Origin: an uncultured Klebsiella sp.
GTDB lineage: Bacteria > Pseudomonadota > Gammaproteobacteria > Enterobacterales > Enterobacteriaceae
Direction of reading: 5' to 3'
Assembly (NCBI GenBank): GCA_902490055.1
Contig: CABUCP010000003.1
Span: forward strand, 1-26,443
DNA length: 26,443 bases
The notes below the pieces were generated by a model. The model did no database searches, was not told where the DNA came from, and was given only the letters and a program-made list of their open reading frames with translations. Position 1 is the first letter of the stretch. Each line of letters starts with the position of its first letter. Below, one piece after another: positions 1-8,330 of this stretch. A program made the position numbers and the translations under genes.

Positions 1-632
1 TGAAAGGTACCATCTTCGCCGTTGCGCTTAATCATCGTAGCCAGCTCGACGCCTGGCGCGAGGCGTTTCAACAGGCCCCCTACAAGACGCCGCCGAAAAC
101 CGCAGTGTGGTTTATCAAACCCCGCAATACCGTAATTGGCGCTGGCGATGCCATTCCGCATCCGCAGGGCGAAACCGTACAAAGCGGTGCCACCGTGGCG
201 CTGATTGTCGGCAAAACCGCGCGTAAAATCGCGGCGGAAGAGGCAGCAAACTATATTGCCGGCTACGCGCTGGCCAACGACGTCAGCCTGCCGGAAGAGA
301 GTTTTTATCGCCCGGCGATCAAGGCCAAGTGCCGCGACGGCTTCTGCCCCGTCGGCGCGCTTTCGGCGGTACGCAACGTCGATAACCTGACCATCATCAC
401 CGAAATCAACGGCCGCGAAGCGGATAGCTGGCACACCGGCGATCTGCAGCGCAACGCCGCGCAGCTGCTTAGCGCATTGAGCGAGTTCGCGACTCTCAAT
501 CCCGGCGACGCCATTCTCATCGGCACTCCCCACTCTCGCGTCACGCTGCATCCAGGCGATCGCGTACGTATTCTCGCCGAAGGTTTCCCGGCGCTCGAAA
601 ATCCGGTTGTCGCAGAAGGAGAGCTGGCATGA
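1..632 (+). CDS. hpaG: HpaG1: 4-HPA degradation isomerase/decarboxylase, N-terminal-type subunit (5' cut by one base)
   Basis: Fumarylacetoacetase-fold enzyme of the 4-hydroxyphenylacetate pathway. Together with the next gene it decarboxylates 5-oxo-pent-3-ene-1,2,5-tricarboxylate and isomerises the product. The reading frame is open from base 3 and begins KGTIFAVALNHRSQLDAW, the known N-terminus of HpaG/HpcE. Bases 1-2 are 'tg', so the ATG begins one base before the window and the protein is about 210 aa. A GTG at 105 is internal and is not the start. At residues 64-66 it reads ATV, where its partner has the metal-binding pair EAE; Asp94 in the 'LANDVSLPEE' segment is retained. It therefore probably lacks the full metal site. 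The stop overlaps the hpaG2 start (ATGA at 629-632), which suggests translational coupling. In E. coli both halves are one polypeptide of about 429 aa. Confidence 0.93.
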   Translation, partial: KGTIFAVALNHRSQLDAWREAFQQAPYKTPPKTAVWFIKPRNTVIGAGDAIPHPQGETVQSGATVALIVGKTARKIAAEEAANYIAGYALANDVSLPEESFYRPAIKAKCRDGFCPVGALSAVRNVDNLTIITEINGREADSWHTGDLQRNAAQLLSALSEFATLNPGDAILIGTPHSRVTLHPGDRVRILAEGFPALENPVVAEGELA

Positions 633-1393
633 AACAGGCACGCATTGAATGGCAGGGACAGGTACGCGACGTACTGGTCGATGAACGCGACCAGGTGCGC
701 CTGCGCGATGGCGCGGTTTTGAAAGAAGGCGAATTCCGCTGGCTGCCGCCCGCCGACGGCACGCTGTTCGCGCTGGGGCTGAACTACGCCGACCACGCCA
801 GCGAACTGGAATTTAAGCCGCCAACCGAGCCGTTGGTATTTATCAAAGCGCCGAACACCTTTATTGGTCACCAGCAGCAGTCGGTGCGCCCGGATAACGT
901 CGAATACATGCACTACGAAGCCGAGCTGGTAGTGGTGATTGGTAAAACCGCGCGCCGGGTCAGCGAAGCCGAGGCCATGGACTACGTCGCCGGCTATACC
1001 GTCTGCAATGACTACGCGATCCGCGACTATCTGGAAAACTACTACCGCCCGAATCTGCGGGTGAAAAGCCGCGATACCCTGACGCCGATCGGCCCGTGGA
1101 TCGTCGCCAAAGAGGCGATCCCGGATCCGCACAACCTGGCTCTGCGCACCTGGGTTAACGGCGAACTGCGCCAGCAAGGTACCACCGCCGATCTGATCTT
1201 CAGCGTGCCGTTCCTCATCGCCTATCTCAGCGAATTTATGACCCTGCAACCGGGCGACATGATCGCCACCGGCACGCCAAAAGGGCTGTCCGATGTGGTG
1301 CCGGGCGACGAAGTGATCGTCGAAGTCGAGGGCGTGGGCCGCCTGGTCAACCATATCATCAGCCAGCAAGCGTATGAGGAGACACTGTCATGA
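629..1393 (+). CDS. hpaG: HpaG2: 4-HPA degradation isomerase/decarboxylase, C-terminal-type subunit
   Basis: 254-aa fumarylacetoacetate-hydrolase-family enzyme, the second half of the HpaG/HpcE bifunctional decarboxylase/isomerase. The N-terminal 45 residues form the small domain found in stand-alone HpaG2 proteins. The FAH core starts at 'GTLFALGLNYADHASE' and is very close to the C-terminal half of E. coli HpaG. Predicted metal ligands are Glu97 and Glu99 in 'YEAELVVVIGK' and Asp128 in 'VCNDYAIRD', the pattern that binds Ca/Mg/Mn in this family. The conserved C-terminal 'GTPKGLSDVVPGD' is present. It overlaps hpaG1 by ATGA at its start and hpaE by ATGA at its end (1390-1393), so three genes are chained by stop-start overlaps. 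Confidence 0.93.
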   Translation: MKQARIEWQGQVRDVLVDERDQVRLRDGAVLKEGEFRWLPPADGTLFALGLNYADHASELEFKPPTEPLVFIKAPNTFIGHQQQSVRPDNVEYMHYEAELVVVIGKTARRVSEAEAMDYVAGYTVCNDYAIRDYLENYYRPNLRVKSRDTLTPIGPWIVAKEAIPDPHNLALRTWVNGELRQQGTTADLIFSVPFLIAYLSEFMTLQPGDMIATGTPKGLSDVVPGDEVIVEVEGVGRLVNHIISQQAYEETLS

Positions 1394-2856
1394 AAAAGAT
1401 TAACCATTGGATCAACGGTAAAAACGTTGCCGGCACAGAGTATTTTCATACCACCAATCCGGCTGACGGCGAGGTGCTGGCTGAAGTTGCCTCCGGCGGT
1501 GAAGCCGAAGTTAACCAGGCGGTAGCGGCGGCGAAAGAGGCCTTCCCGAAGTGGGCTAATCTGCCGATGAAAGAGCGCGCGCGCCTGATGCGCCGCTTGG
1601 GCGATCTGATCGATCAGAACGTCCCGGAGATCGCGGCAATGGAAACCGCCGATACCGGCCTGCCGATCCACCAGACCAAAAACGTGCTGATCCCGCGGGC
1701 GTCGCATAACTTCGAATTTTTCGCCGAAGTGTGTCAGCAGATGAACGGCAAGACCTATCCGGTCGATGACAAGATGCTCAACTACACCCTCGTGCAGCCG
1801 GTCGGCGTCTGCGCGCTGGTGTCGCCGTGGAACGTGCCGTTTATGACCGCCACCTGGAAGGTGGCGCCGTGCCTGGCGCTGGGTAATACCGCGGTGTTGA
1901 AAATGTCCGAGCTGTCGCCGCTAACCGCCGATCGTCTGGGCGAGCTGGCGCTGGAAGCCGGGATCCCGGCAGGCGTGCTCAACGTGGTGCAGGGTTACGG
2001 CGCCACCGCCGGCGACGCGCTGGTGCGCCACCATGACGTGCGCGCAGTGTCATTCACCGGCGGCACCGCCACCGGGCGCAACATCATGAAAAACGCCGGC
2101 CTGAAAAAGTATTCCATGGAGCTTGGCGGGAAGTCGCCAGTGTTGATTTTTGAAGACGCTGACATTGAGCGCGCGCTCGACGCCGCGCTGTTCACCATCT
2201 TCTCAATCAACGGCGAGCGCTGCACCGCCGGCTCACGCATTTTCATTCAGCAGAGCATCTATCCGGAGTTCGTTAAACGCTTTGCCGAGCGCGCCAACCG
2301 CCTGCGCGTCGGCGATCCGACCGATCCCAATACCCAGGTCGGCGCGCTGATTAGCAAGCAGCACTGGGAGAAAGTGTCCGGCTACATTCGCCTTGGCATT
2401 GAAGAGGGCGCCACCCTGCTGGCAGGCGGGCCGGATAAACCATCCGACCTGCCGGCGCACCTCAAATCAGGCAACTTCCTGCGCCCGACGGTGCTGGCGG
2501 ATGTCGACAACCGCATGCGCGTCGCTCAGGAAGAAATTTTTGGCCCGGTCGCCTGTCTGCTGCCGTTCAAAGACGAAGCGGAAGGTCTGCGTCTGGCCAA
2601 TGATGTGGAGTACGGCCTGGCGTCGTACATCTGGACCCAGGACGTCAGCAAAGTGCTGCGTCTGGCGCGCGGTATTGAAGCCGGGATGGTGTTCGTCAAC
2701 ACCCAGAACGTGCGCGACCTGCGTCAGCCGTTTGGCGGCGTGAAGGCCTCCGGCACCGGCCGCGAAGGCGGCGAGTACAGCTTTGAAGTGTTCGCCGAAA
2801 TGAAAAACGTCTGCATCTCGATGGGCGACCATCCGATCCCGAAATGGGGAGTCTGA
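1390..2856 (+). CDS. hpaE: 5-carboxymethyl-2-hydroxymuconate semialdehyde dehydrogenase
   Basis: 488-aa NAD-dependent aldehyde dehydrogenase. It oxidises 5-carboxymethyl-2-hydroxymuconic semialdehyde, the ring-opened product of HpaD, to the carboxylate. Visible family motifs are 'SPWNVPF' in the cofactor domain, 'FTGGTATGR' (Rossmann turn), the general-base glutamate Glu244 in 'MELGGKSP', and the nucleophile Cys278 in 'NGERCTAGSR'. The C-terminal 'PFGGVKASGTGREGGEYSFEVF' region is typical of the HpaE subgroup. Length agrees with E. coli HpaE. It starts at the ATG inside the stop of hpaG2 and is followed after one base by hpaD. Assignment rests on motif content and on position inside a complete hpa operon. 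Confidence 0.96.
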   Translation: MKKINHWINGKNVAGTEYFHTTNPADGEVLAEVASGGEAEVNQAVAAAKEAFPKWANLPMKERARLMRRLGDLIDQNVPEIAAMETADTGLPIHQTKNVLIPRASHNFEFFAEVCQQMNGKTYPVDDKMLNYTLVQPVGVCALVSPWNVPFMTATWKVAPCLALGNTAVLKMSELSPLTADRLGELALEAGIPAGVLNVVQGYGATAGDALVRHHDVRAVSFTGGTATGRNIMKNAGLKKYSMELGGKSPVLIFEDADIERALDAALFTIFSINGERCTAGSRIFIQQSIYPEFVKRFAERANRLRVGDPTDPNTQVGALISKQHWEKVSGYIRLGIEEGATLLAGGPDKPSDLPAHLKSGNFLRPTVLADVDNRMRVAQEEIFGPVACLLPFKDEAEGLRLANDVEYGLASYIWTQDVSKVLRLARGIEAGMVFVNTQNVRDLRQPFGGVKASGTGREGGEYSFEVFAEMKNVCISMGDHPIPKWGV

Positions 2857-2857
2857 T

Positions 2858-3715
2858 ATGGGTAAGTTAGCGTTAGCAGCAAAAATCACTCACGTACCGT
2901 CAATGTACCTTTCTGAGCTGCCGGGGAAAAATCACGGCTGCCGTCAGGGCGCCATCGATGGGCATAAAGAAATTGGCAAACGGTGCCGCGAAATGGGCGT
3001 CGATACCATCATCGTGTTCGATACCCACTGGCTGGTGAATAGCGCCTATCACATCAACTGCGCTGACCATTTCCAGGGCGTCTACACCAGTAACGAACTG
3101 CCGCATTTTATTCGCGACATGACCTACGACTATGACGGCAACCCGGAACTGGGCCATCTGATCGCCGACGAGGCCGTGAAGCTTGGCGTACGCGCCAAGG
3201 CGCACAATATTCCGAGCCTGAAGCTGGAGTACGGCACCCTGGTGCCGATGCGCTACATGAATAGCGATAAGCATTTCAAAGTGGTGTCGATTTCCGCGTT
3301 CTGTACCGTTCACGACTTTGCCGACAGCCGCAAGCTGGGCGAAGCGATCCTCACCGCTATCGAGAAATACGACGGTACCGTCGCGGTGCTGGCCAGCGGT
3401 TCGCTGTCGCATCGCTTTATCGACGACCAGCGCGCCGAAGAGGGGATGAACAGCTATACCCGCGAGTTTGATCATCAGATGGATGAGCGCGTGGTGAAGC
3501 TGTGGCGCGAGGGCAAATTCAAAGAGTTCTGCACCATGCTGCCGGAGTACGCCGATTACTGCTACGGCGAAGGCAACATGCACGACACGGTGATGCTGCT
3601 CGGTCTGCTGGGCTGGGATAAATACGACGGCAAGGTGGAGTTTATCACCGAGCTGTTCGCCAGCTCCGGTACCGGCCAGGTTAACGCCGTGTTCCCGCTG
3701 CCGGCGCAGGCATAA
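2858..3715 (+). CDS. hpaD: 3,4-dihydroxyphenylacetate 2,3-dioxygenase (homoprotocatechuate dioxygenase)
   Basis: 285-aa class III (LigB-type) extradiol ring-cleavage dioxygenase. It opens 3,4-dihydroxyphenylacetate to 5-carboxymethyl-2-hydroxymuconic semialdehyde using a non-haem metal and O2. Predicted metal ligands are His12 ('KITHVPS'), His57 ('FDTHWL') and Glu238 ('CYGEGNMHDT'), the 2-His-1-Glu facial triad expected for this class. The sequence is nearly collinear with E. coli HpaD/HpcB throughout. The gene starts one base after the hpaE stop. Its own stop is immediately followed by the AAGGAGG ribosome-binding site of hpaF. Confidence 0.97.
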   Translation: MGKLALAAKITHVPSMYLSELPGKNHGCRQGAIDGHKEIGKRCREMGVDTIIVFDTHWLVNSAYHINCADHFQGVYTSNELPHFIRDMTYDYDGNPELGHLIADEAVKLGVRAKAHNIPSLKLEYGTLVPMRYMNSDKHFKVVSISAFCTVHDFADSRKLGEAILTAIEKYDGTVAVLASGSLSHRFIDDQRAEEGMNSYTREFDHQMDERVVKLWREGKFKEFCTMLPEYADYCYGEGNMHDTVMLLGLLGWDKYDGKVEFITELFASSGTGQVNAVFPLPAQA

Positions 3716-3724
3716 GGAGGCCAG

Positions 3725-4105
3725 ATGCCGCATTTTATCGCCGAGTGTAGCGACAATATCCGCGAACAGGCCGATTTACCGGGCCTGTTCGCCAAAGTCA
3801 ACGAGGCGCTGGCCGCCACCGGTATTTTCCCGATCGGTGGTATTCGCAGCCGCGCCCACTGGCTGGATACCTGGCAGATGGCCGACGGCAAGCATGATTA
3901 CGCCTTCGTGCATATGACGCTGAAGATCGGCGCCGGGCGCAGTCTGGAGAGCCGCCAGGAAGTGGGCGAAATGCTGTTTGCGCTGATCAAAGCCCACTTC
4001 GCCACGCTGATGGAGAGCCGCTACCTGGCGCTGTCGTTCGCCATGGAAGAGCTGGATCCGACGCTGAACTACAAACAGAACAACGTGCACGCGTTATTTA
4101 AATAA
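3725..4105 (+). CDS. hpaF: 5-carboxymethyl-2-hydroxymuconate delta-isomerase
   Basis: 126-aa tautomerase-superfamily isomerase (CHMI). It converts 5-carboxymethyl-2-hydroxymuconate to the oxo-form used by HpaG. Pro2, which becomes Pro1 after methionine removal, is the catalytic proline of this family and is present ('MPHFIAECS'). The conserved 'IRSRAHWLDTWQMADG' region is also present. A near-perfect Shine-Dalgarno AAGGAGG (3714-3720) ends four bases before the ATG. The stop is followed by a BIME, and hpaH begins about 110 bases further on. Confidence 0.95.
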   Translation: MPHFIAECSDNIREQADLPGLFAKVNEALAATGIFPIGGIRSRAHWLDTWQMADGKHDYAFVHMTLKIGAGRSLESRQEVGEMLFALIKAHFATLMESRYLALSFAMEELDPTLNYKQNNVHALFK

Positions 4106-4114
4106 TGCGCAAAT

Positions 4115-4191
4115 TGCCCGGTGGCGCTGCGCTTACCGGGCCTACAGCGGCCATGAATTTGTAGGCCGGATAAGCGAAGCGCCATCCGGCA
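4115..4191. repeat. BIME: pair of inverted REP elements between hpaF and hpaH
   Basis: Two REP-like palindromic units in opposite orientation, about 4115-4145 ('gcccggtggcgctgcgctta' core) and 4160-4191 ('gtaggccggataagcg' core), separated by 14 bases. Such bacterial interspersed mosaic elements can form stable mRNA hairpins that block 3' exonucleases or attenuate transcription. Here the element lies inside the hpa operon and could set different mRNA levels for hpaG-F and hpaH-A. Confidence 0.9.
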
Positions 4192-4213
4192 ATATAATGC
4201 CACAGGAATCTCT

Positions 4214-5017
4214 ATGCTCGATAAACAGACCCGTACCCTGATTGCCCAGCGGCTGAACCAGGCCGAAAAACAGCGTGAACAGATCCGCGCGATCTCACTG
4301 GATTATCCGTCGATCACCATTGAAGACGCCTACGCCGTCCAGCGCGAGTGGGTCGAGATGAAGATCGCCGAAGGCCGCGTGCTCAAAGGCCACAAGATCG
4401 GCCTGACCTCTAAAGCGATGCAGGCCAGTTCGCAGATCAGCGAGCCGGATTACGGCGCGCTGCTCGACGATATGTTCTTCCACGACGGCAGCGACATTCC
4501 CACCGACCGCTTCATCGTTCCGCGTATCGAAGTCGAACTGGCGTTCGTGCTGGCGAAACCGCTGCGCGGCCCAAACTGCACGCTGTTTGATGTCTACAAC
4601 GCCACCGATTACGTCATCCCGGCGCTGGAGCTTATCGACGCGCGCTGCCACAACATCGATCCGGAAACCCAGCGTCCACGCAAAGTGTTCGACACCATCT
4701 CCGACAATGCCGCCAACGCCGGGGTGATCCTCGGCGGCCGGCCGATCAAACCAGACGAACTCGACCTGCGCTGGATCTCCGCCCTGCTGTACCGCAACGG
4801 GGTGATTGAAGAGACCGGCGTCGCCGCGGGCGTACTTAACCATCCGGCGAACGGCGTGGCCTGGCTGGCCAACAAGCTGGCGCCGTATGACGTCCAGCTC
4901 GAGGCCGGGCAAATTATCCTCGGCGGCTCCTTCACCCGTCCGGTCCCGGCGCGCAAAGGCGATACCTTCCACGTCGACTACGGCAACATGGGCGCAATTA
5001 GCTGCCGCTTTGTTTGA
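4214..5017 (+). CDS. hpaH: 2-oxo-hept-4-ene-1,7-dioate hydratase
   Basis: 267-aa hydratase of the MhpD/HpaH group in the FAH-like fold. It adds water to 2-oxohept-4-ene-1,7-dioate to give 4-hydroxy-2-oxoheptanedioate, the HpaI substrate. Predicted metal-binding residues are Glu106 and Glu108 in '[11 protein letters not shown]' and Glu139 in 'PALELIDAR', the same numbering as in E. coli HpcG. '[12 protein letters not shown]' is the conserved loop of this family. It follows the BIME, starts at an ATG preceded by 'CAGGAATCTCT' (a moderate ribosome-binding site), and ends 10 bases before hpaI. Confidence 0.96.
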   Translation: MLDKQTRTLIAQRLNQAEKQREQIRAISLDYPSITIEDAYAVQREWVEMKIAEGRVLKGHKIGLTSKAMQASSQISEPDYGALLDDMFFHDGSDIPTDRFIVPRIEVELAFVLAKPLRGPNCTLFDVYNATDYVIPALELIDARCHNIDPETQRPRKVFDTISDNAANAGVILGGRPIKPDELDLRWISALLYRNGVIEETGVAAGVLNHPANGVAWLANKLAPYDVQLEAGQIILGGSFTRPVPARKGDTFHVDYGNMGAISCRFV

Positions 5018-5027
5018 GGAGAGCAAC

Positions 5028-5825
5028 ATGAACAACGCTTTTAAAGAGGCGCTCAAGGCCGGGCGTCCGCAAATCGGCCTGTGGCTTGGGTTGTGCAGCA
5101 GCTACAGCGCCGAACTACTGGCCGGCGCCGGCTTCGACTGGTTACTGATCGACGGCGAACACGCGCCCAACAATGTGCAAACGGTGCTGACCCAGCTTCA
5201 GGCCATTGCCCCTTATCCCAGCCAGCCGGTGGTCCGCCCGTCGTGGAACGATCCGGTGCAGATCAAACAGCTGCTGGACGTTGGCGCGCAAACCCTGCTG
5301 GTGCCGATGGTGCAGAATGCCGAAGAAGCGCGGCTGGCGGTAAGATCCACCCGCTACCCGCCTGCCGGCATCCGCGGCGTCGGCAGCGCGCTGGCCCGCG
5401 CCTCACGCTGGAATCGCGTCCCGGACTATATCCACCAGGCCAACGACGCGATGTGCGTGCTGGTACAGATTGAGACCCGCGAAGCGCTGAAAAACCTGCC
5501 GCAGATCCTCGATGTCGAAGGCGTGGATGGCGTGTTTATCGGCCCGGCGGATCTCAGCGCCGATATGGGCTTTGGCGGCAATCCGCAGCACCCGGAAGTG
5601 CAGGCCGCCATCGAAAGCGCTATTCAGCAGATCCGCCAGGCCGGCAAGGCGCCGGGGATCCTGATGGCCAATGAGCAGTTGGCGAAGCGCTATCTCGAAC
5701 TGGGCGCGCTGTTCGTCGCCGTCGGCGTCGATACCACCCTGCTGGCCCGCGGCGCGGAAGCGCTGGCCGCCCGTTTTAATCACACCGCTACAACCACAAC
5801 CGATAACAATAAATCCGTCTACTAA
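5028..5825 (+). CDS. hpaI: 4-hydroxy-2-oxoheptanedioate aldolase
   Basis: 265-aa class II pyruvate aldolase of the HpcH/HpaI family. It cleaves 4-hydroxy-2-oxoheptane-1,7-dioate into pyruvate and succinic semialdehyde, the last dedicated step of the pathway. Visible active-site residues are His45 ('DGEHAPN'), Arg70 ('VVRPSW') and Glu149 ('VQIETRE'), plus the '[10 protein letters not shown]' metal-binding segment. The frame is open further upstream, from about 4806, but that part overlaps hpaH. The ATG at 5028, behind GAGGAGAG, gives the normal HpaI N-terminus (compare E. coli [17 protein letters not shown]), so I chose it. Confidence 0.96.
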   Translation: MNNAFKEALKAGRPQIGLWLGLCSSYSAELLAGAGFDWLLIDGEHAPNNVQTVLTQLQAIAPYPSQPVVRPSWNDPVQIKQLLDVGAQTLLVPMVQNAEEARLAVRSTRYPPAGIRGVGSALARASRWNRVPDYIHQANDAMCVLVQIETREALKNLPQILDVEGVDGVFIGPADLSADMGFGGNPQHPEVQAAIESAIQQIRQAGKAPGILMANEQLAKRYLELGALFVAVGVDTTLLARGAEALAARFNHTATTTTDNNKSVY

Positions 5826-5846
5826 ACGGATAATGTGGAGCGCAAC

Positions 5847-7205
5847 ATGACTACCTCTACCCTGCAACACAATGATAATAAAGCCGCTGAAGTCGAAAAC
5901 CGGGTGATCAAAAAGCTGTTCCGCCGCCTGATCAGCTTCCTGTTTGTTCTCTTTGTTTTCTCATTTTTGGACCGAATTAATATCGGCTTCGCCGGCCTGA
6001 CGATGGGTAAAGACCTCGGTCTGACCTCCACCATGTTCGGCCTGGCGGCGACGCTGTTCTACGTCACCTACGTGCTGTGCGGGATCCCCAGCAATATTAT
6101 GCTGGCAAAGGTCGGCGCGCGCCGCTGGATCGCCGGGATTATGGTGGTCTGGGGAATAGCCTCCACCTGCACCATGTTCGCCACCAGCCCGCACACGCTG
6201 TACATCCTGCGGATGCTGGTCGGCATCGCCGAAGCCGGTTTTCTGCCGGGGATCCTCGTTTATCTGACCTGGTGGTTCCCGGCCTACCACCGCGCCCGCG
6301 CCAACGCCCTGTTTATGATCGCCATGCCGGTCACCATGATGCTCGGCTCGATTCTTTCCGGCTATATTCTGGCGCTCGACGGCGTGTGGAACCTGAAGGG
6401 CTGGCAGTGGCTGTTCCTGCTGGAAGGACTGCCGTCGGTGGTGCTCGGCGTCGTCACCTGGTTCTTCCTCCACGACACCCCGGATAAAGCCAGCTGGCTG
6501 GATAACGAAGAGAAGCAGGCGCTGAAGTCGATGATCGATCGCGAACGGGAACATGCGGCGATCGTTCCGGCTTCGCCGCGTTCCACGCTGCGCGAAGTGC
6601 TGACGCCGGCGGTGCTGATGTATACCCTCGCCTACTTCTGCCTGACCAACACCCTTAGCGCGATTAACATCTGGACTCCGCAGATCCTGCAGAGCTTCAA
6701 CACCGGCAGCAGCAACATCATGATCGGCCTGCTGGCGGCGATCCCGCAGTTCTGCACCATCTTCGGCATGATCTGGTGGAGCCGCCGCTCCGACCGGCGC
6801 AAAGAGCGCAAGATGCATACCATCCTGCCCTACTTGTTCGCCGCGGCGGGTTGGCTGCTGGCTTCGGCAACGCACCACAGCCTGATCCAGCTGATCGGCA
6901 TTATTATGGCGTCGGTGGGATCCTTTACCGCGATGGCCATTTTCTGGACCACCCCGGATCGGGTGATCAGCCTGCAGTCGCGCGCGGTGGCGCTGGCGGT
7001 GATCAACGCTATCGGCAACGTCGGCTCTGCCGTCAGCCCGCTGTTGATCGGCATTTTGCGCGATACCACCGGCAGCTTTAGCTCCGGGCTGTGGTTTGTC
7101 GCCGGCTTGCTGATTGTCGGCGCGCTGGTACTCACCCGCATTCCGATGAGCCAGCGCGATGACGCCGCTACAGCGCCTGGCCTGGCGGCGCAGAAAGGCC
7201 ACTAA
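5847..7205 (+). CDS. hpaX: 4-hydroxyphenylacetate permease (MFS, anion:cation symporter type)
   Basis: 452-aa inner-membrane major-facilitator transporter that takes up 4-hydroxyphenylacetate and probably related hydroxyphenylacetates. It has a short cytoplasmic N-terminus of about 35 residues, then about 12 hydrophobic segments with a central charged loop after 'FFLHDTPDKASWL'. 'FVFSFLDRINIGFAGLTMGKDLG' at the first helix and 'GIAEAGFLPGILVYLTWWFP' are signatures of the ACS family. A GTG at 5835 is in frame, but the ATG at 5847 follows a 'TGGAG' six bases upstream and is the more likely start. It lies 21 bases after hpaI and 9 bases before hpaA, so it belongs to the same transcript. Confidence 0.93.
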   Translation: MTTSTLQHNDNKAAEVENRVIKKLFRRLISFLFVLFVFSFLDRINIGFAGLTMGKDLGLTSTMFGLAATLFYVTYVLCGIPSNIMLAKVGARRWIAGIMVVWGIASTCTMFATSPHTLYILRMLVGIAEAGFLPGILVYLTWWFPAYHRARANALFMIAMPVTMMLGSILSGYILALDGVWNLKGWQWLFLLEGLPSVVLGVVTWFFLHDTPDKASWLDNEEKQALKSMIDREREHAAIVPASPRSTLREVLTPAVLMYTLAYFCLTNTLSAINIWTPQILQSFNTGSSNIMIGLLAAIPQFCTIFGMIWWSRRSDRRKERKMHTILPYLFAAAGWLLASATHHSLIQLIGIIMASVGSFTAMAIFWTTPDRVISLQSRAVALAVINAIGNVGSAVSPLLIGILRDTTGSFSSGLWFVAGLLIVGALVLTRIPMSQRDDAATAPGLAAQKGH

Positions 7206-7214
7206 GGAGCGGGT

Positions 7215-8105
7215 ATGTGCCAGCATTCAATCGCCAACATCGACATCAATAAAGATTACGATGAAAGTCTGGGCACCGAAGAGGTGCACTATCAGTCGTT
7301 TGCCCGCATGGCGGCCTTTTTTGGCCGCGACATGCAGGCGCATCGCCACGACCGCTATTTTCAGATGCACTTTCTTGATACCGGGCAGATTGAGCTGCAG
7401 CTCGACGACCATCGCTATTCGGTGCAGGCGCCGCTGTTTGTGTTAACGCCGCCCTCGGTGCCGCACGCGTTTATTACCGAGTCCGATAGCGATGGCCACG
7501 TGTTGACGGTACATGAGGAGCTCATCTGGCCGCTGCTGGAGGTGCTCTATCCCGGCACGCGGGAGACTTTCGGTCTGCCGGGGATCTGCCTGTCGCTGGC
7601 GGATAAACCCGACGAGCTGGCGGCGCTGGCGCACTACTGGCAGCTGATTCGCCGTGAATCTACCGCCCAGTTGCCGGGGCGTGAACACACCCTGGCACTG
7701 CTGGCGCAGTCGGTATTTACCCTGCTGCTGCGTAATGCGAAGCTCGACGATCACGCCGCCAGCGGCATGCGCGGCGAGCTGAAATTATTCCAGCGCTTTA
7801 ACCAGATGATCGACAGCCATTACCATCAGCACTGGACGGTACCGGATTATGCCAACGAGCTACATCTGACCGAATCGCGCTTGACCGACATCTGCCGCCG
7901 CTTCGCCAACCGCCCGCCGAAGCGGCTGATATTCGACCGCCAGCTACGCGAGGCAAAGCGGCTGCTGCTGTTTTCCGATAGCGCGGTCAATGAGATAGCC
8001 TGGCAGCTGGGGTTTAAAGACCCCGCCTATTTCGCTCGTTTTTTTAGCCGCCAGGTCGGCTGTTCGCCCAGCAGCTACCGGGCGCAAAAAGTACCGGTGT
8101 CGTAA
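7215..8105 (+). CDS. hpaA: 4-hydroxyphenylacetate catabolism activator, AraC family
   Basis: 296-aa AraC/XylS-type regulator. The N-terminal half (about 35-150) is a cupin-like sensor ('MHFLDTGQIELQLDDHRYSV', 'LTPPSVPHAF'). The C-terminal 100 residues hold two helix-turn-helix motifs ('YANELHLTESRLTDICRRF' and 'VNEIAWQLGFKDPAYFARFF'). In E. coli W the homologue activates hpaBC in response to 4-HPA. The gene is last in the hpaG-A transcript, has AAGGAG nine bases upstream of its ATG, and sits directly before the hpaBC promoter region. Confidence 0.94.
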   Translation: MCQHSIANIDINKDYDESLGTEEVHYQSFARMAAFFGRDMQAHRHDRYFQMHFLDTGQIELQLDDHRYSVQAPLFVLTPPSVPHAFITESDSDGHVLTVHEELIWPLLEVLYPGTRETFGLPGICLSLADKPDELAALAHYWQLIRRESTAQLPGREHTLALLAQSVFTLLLRNAKLDDHAASGMRGELKLFQRFNQMIDSHYHQHWTVPDYANELHLTESRLTDICRRFANRPPKRLIFDRQLREAKRLLLFSDSAVNEIAWQLGFKDPAYFARFFSRQVGCSPSSYRAQKVPVS

Positions 8106-8107
8106 TT

Positions 8108-8172
8108 CCCCGGCGGCGCTGCGCTTACCTGGGCTACGCTCCGTAGGGCGGGTAAGCGCAGCGCCACCCGCC
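8108..8172. repeat. BIME downstream of hpaA
   Basis: Two REP-type units in inverted orientation: 8108-8137 ('ccccggcggcgctgcgctta') and 8143-8172 ('gtagggcgggtaagcgcagc'), only five bases apart. Together they can fold into a long hairpin at the 3' end of the hpaG-A mRNA, as expected for transcript stabilisation or termination before hpaBC. No U-run follows, so it is not a classical intrinsic terminator. Confidence 0.88.
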
Positions 8173-8330
8173 AAAAGCTGCAGAGATCACAAAATTGACT
8201 CCCGCCTGAAAAGTACCCGCCGTTGTCGCAAACGTCCCTTCACGAAACACGCAATAACCGCTTCAATTAAACAACAAAAACAAAACATATATTTAACATT
8301 ATTATTCCGATAAATACTGAAGAGGCCCCT
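8173..8330 (+). promoter_or_regulatory. hpaBC upstream regulatory region
   Basis: 158 bases between the BIME and hpaB. The last ~75 bases are strikingly AT-rich ('aaacatatatttaac') in a GC-rich neighbourhood, and a TATTAT at 8300-8305 could be a -10. No good -35 box is visible, which fits a promoter needing an activator such as HpaA. 'cgcaa' occurs at 8227-8231 and 8250-8254 (23-bp period), a weak candidate for AraC-type half-sites. The ribosome-binding site is 'GAAGAGG' before the hpaB ATG. That this is the hpaBC promoter is inferred from position and from the E. coli W system. Confidence 0.5.

Noticed and set aside
305..1369. 354-aa minus-strand open frame opposite hpaG1/hpaG2
   Set aside because: Antisense of two well-identified coding regions; no ribosome-binding site and no recognisable domain.
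4806..5027. 74-codon N-terminal extension of HpaI
   Set aside because: It overlaps hpaH in another frame, has a low-complexity Arg/Ser/Pro composition, and the ATG at 5028 gives the known HpaI N-terminus.
5961..7226. 421-aa minus-strand open frame opposite hpaX
   Set aside because: Rich in Arg, His, Gln and Asp with no family resemblance; it is the antisense shadow of a clear MFS gene in GC-rich DNA.
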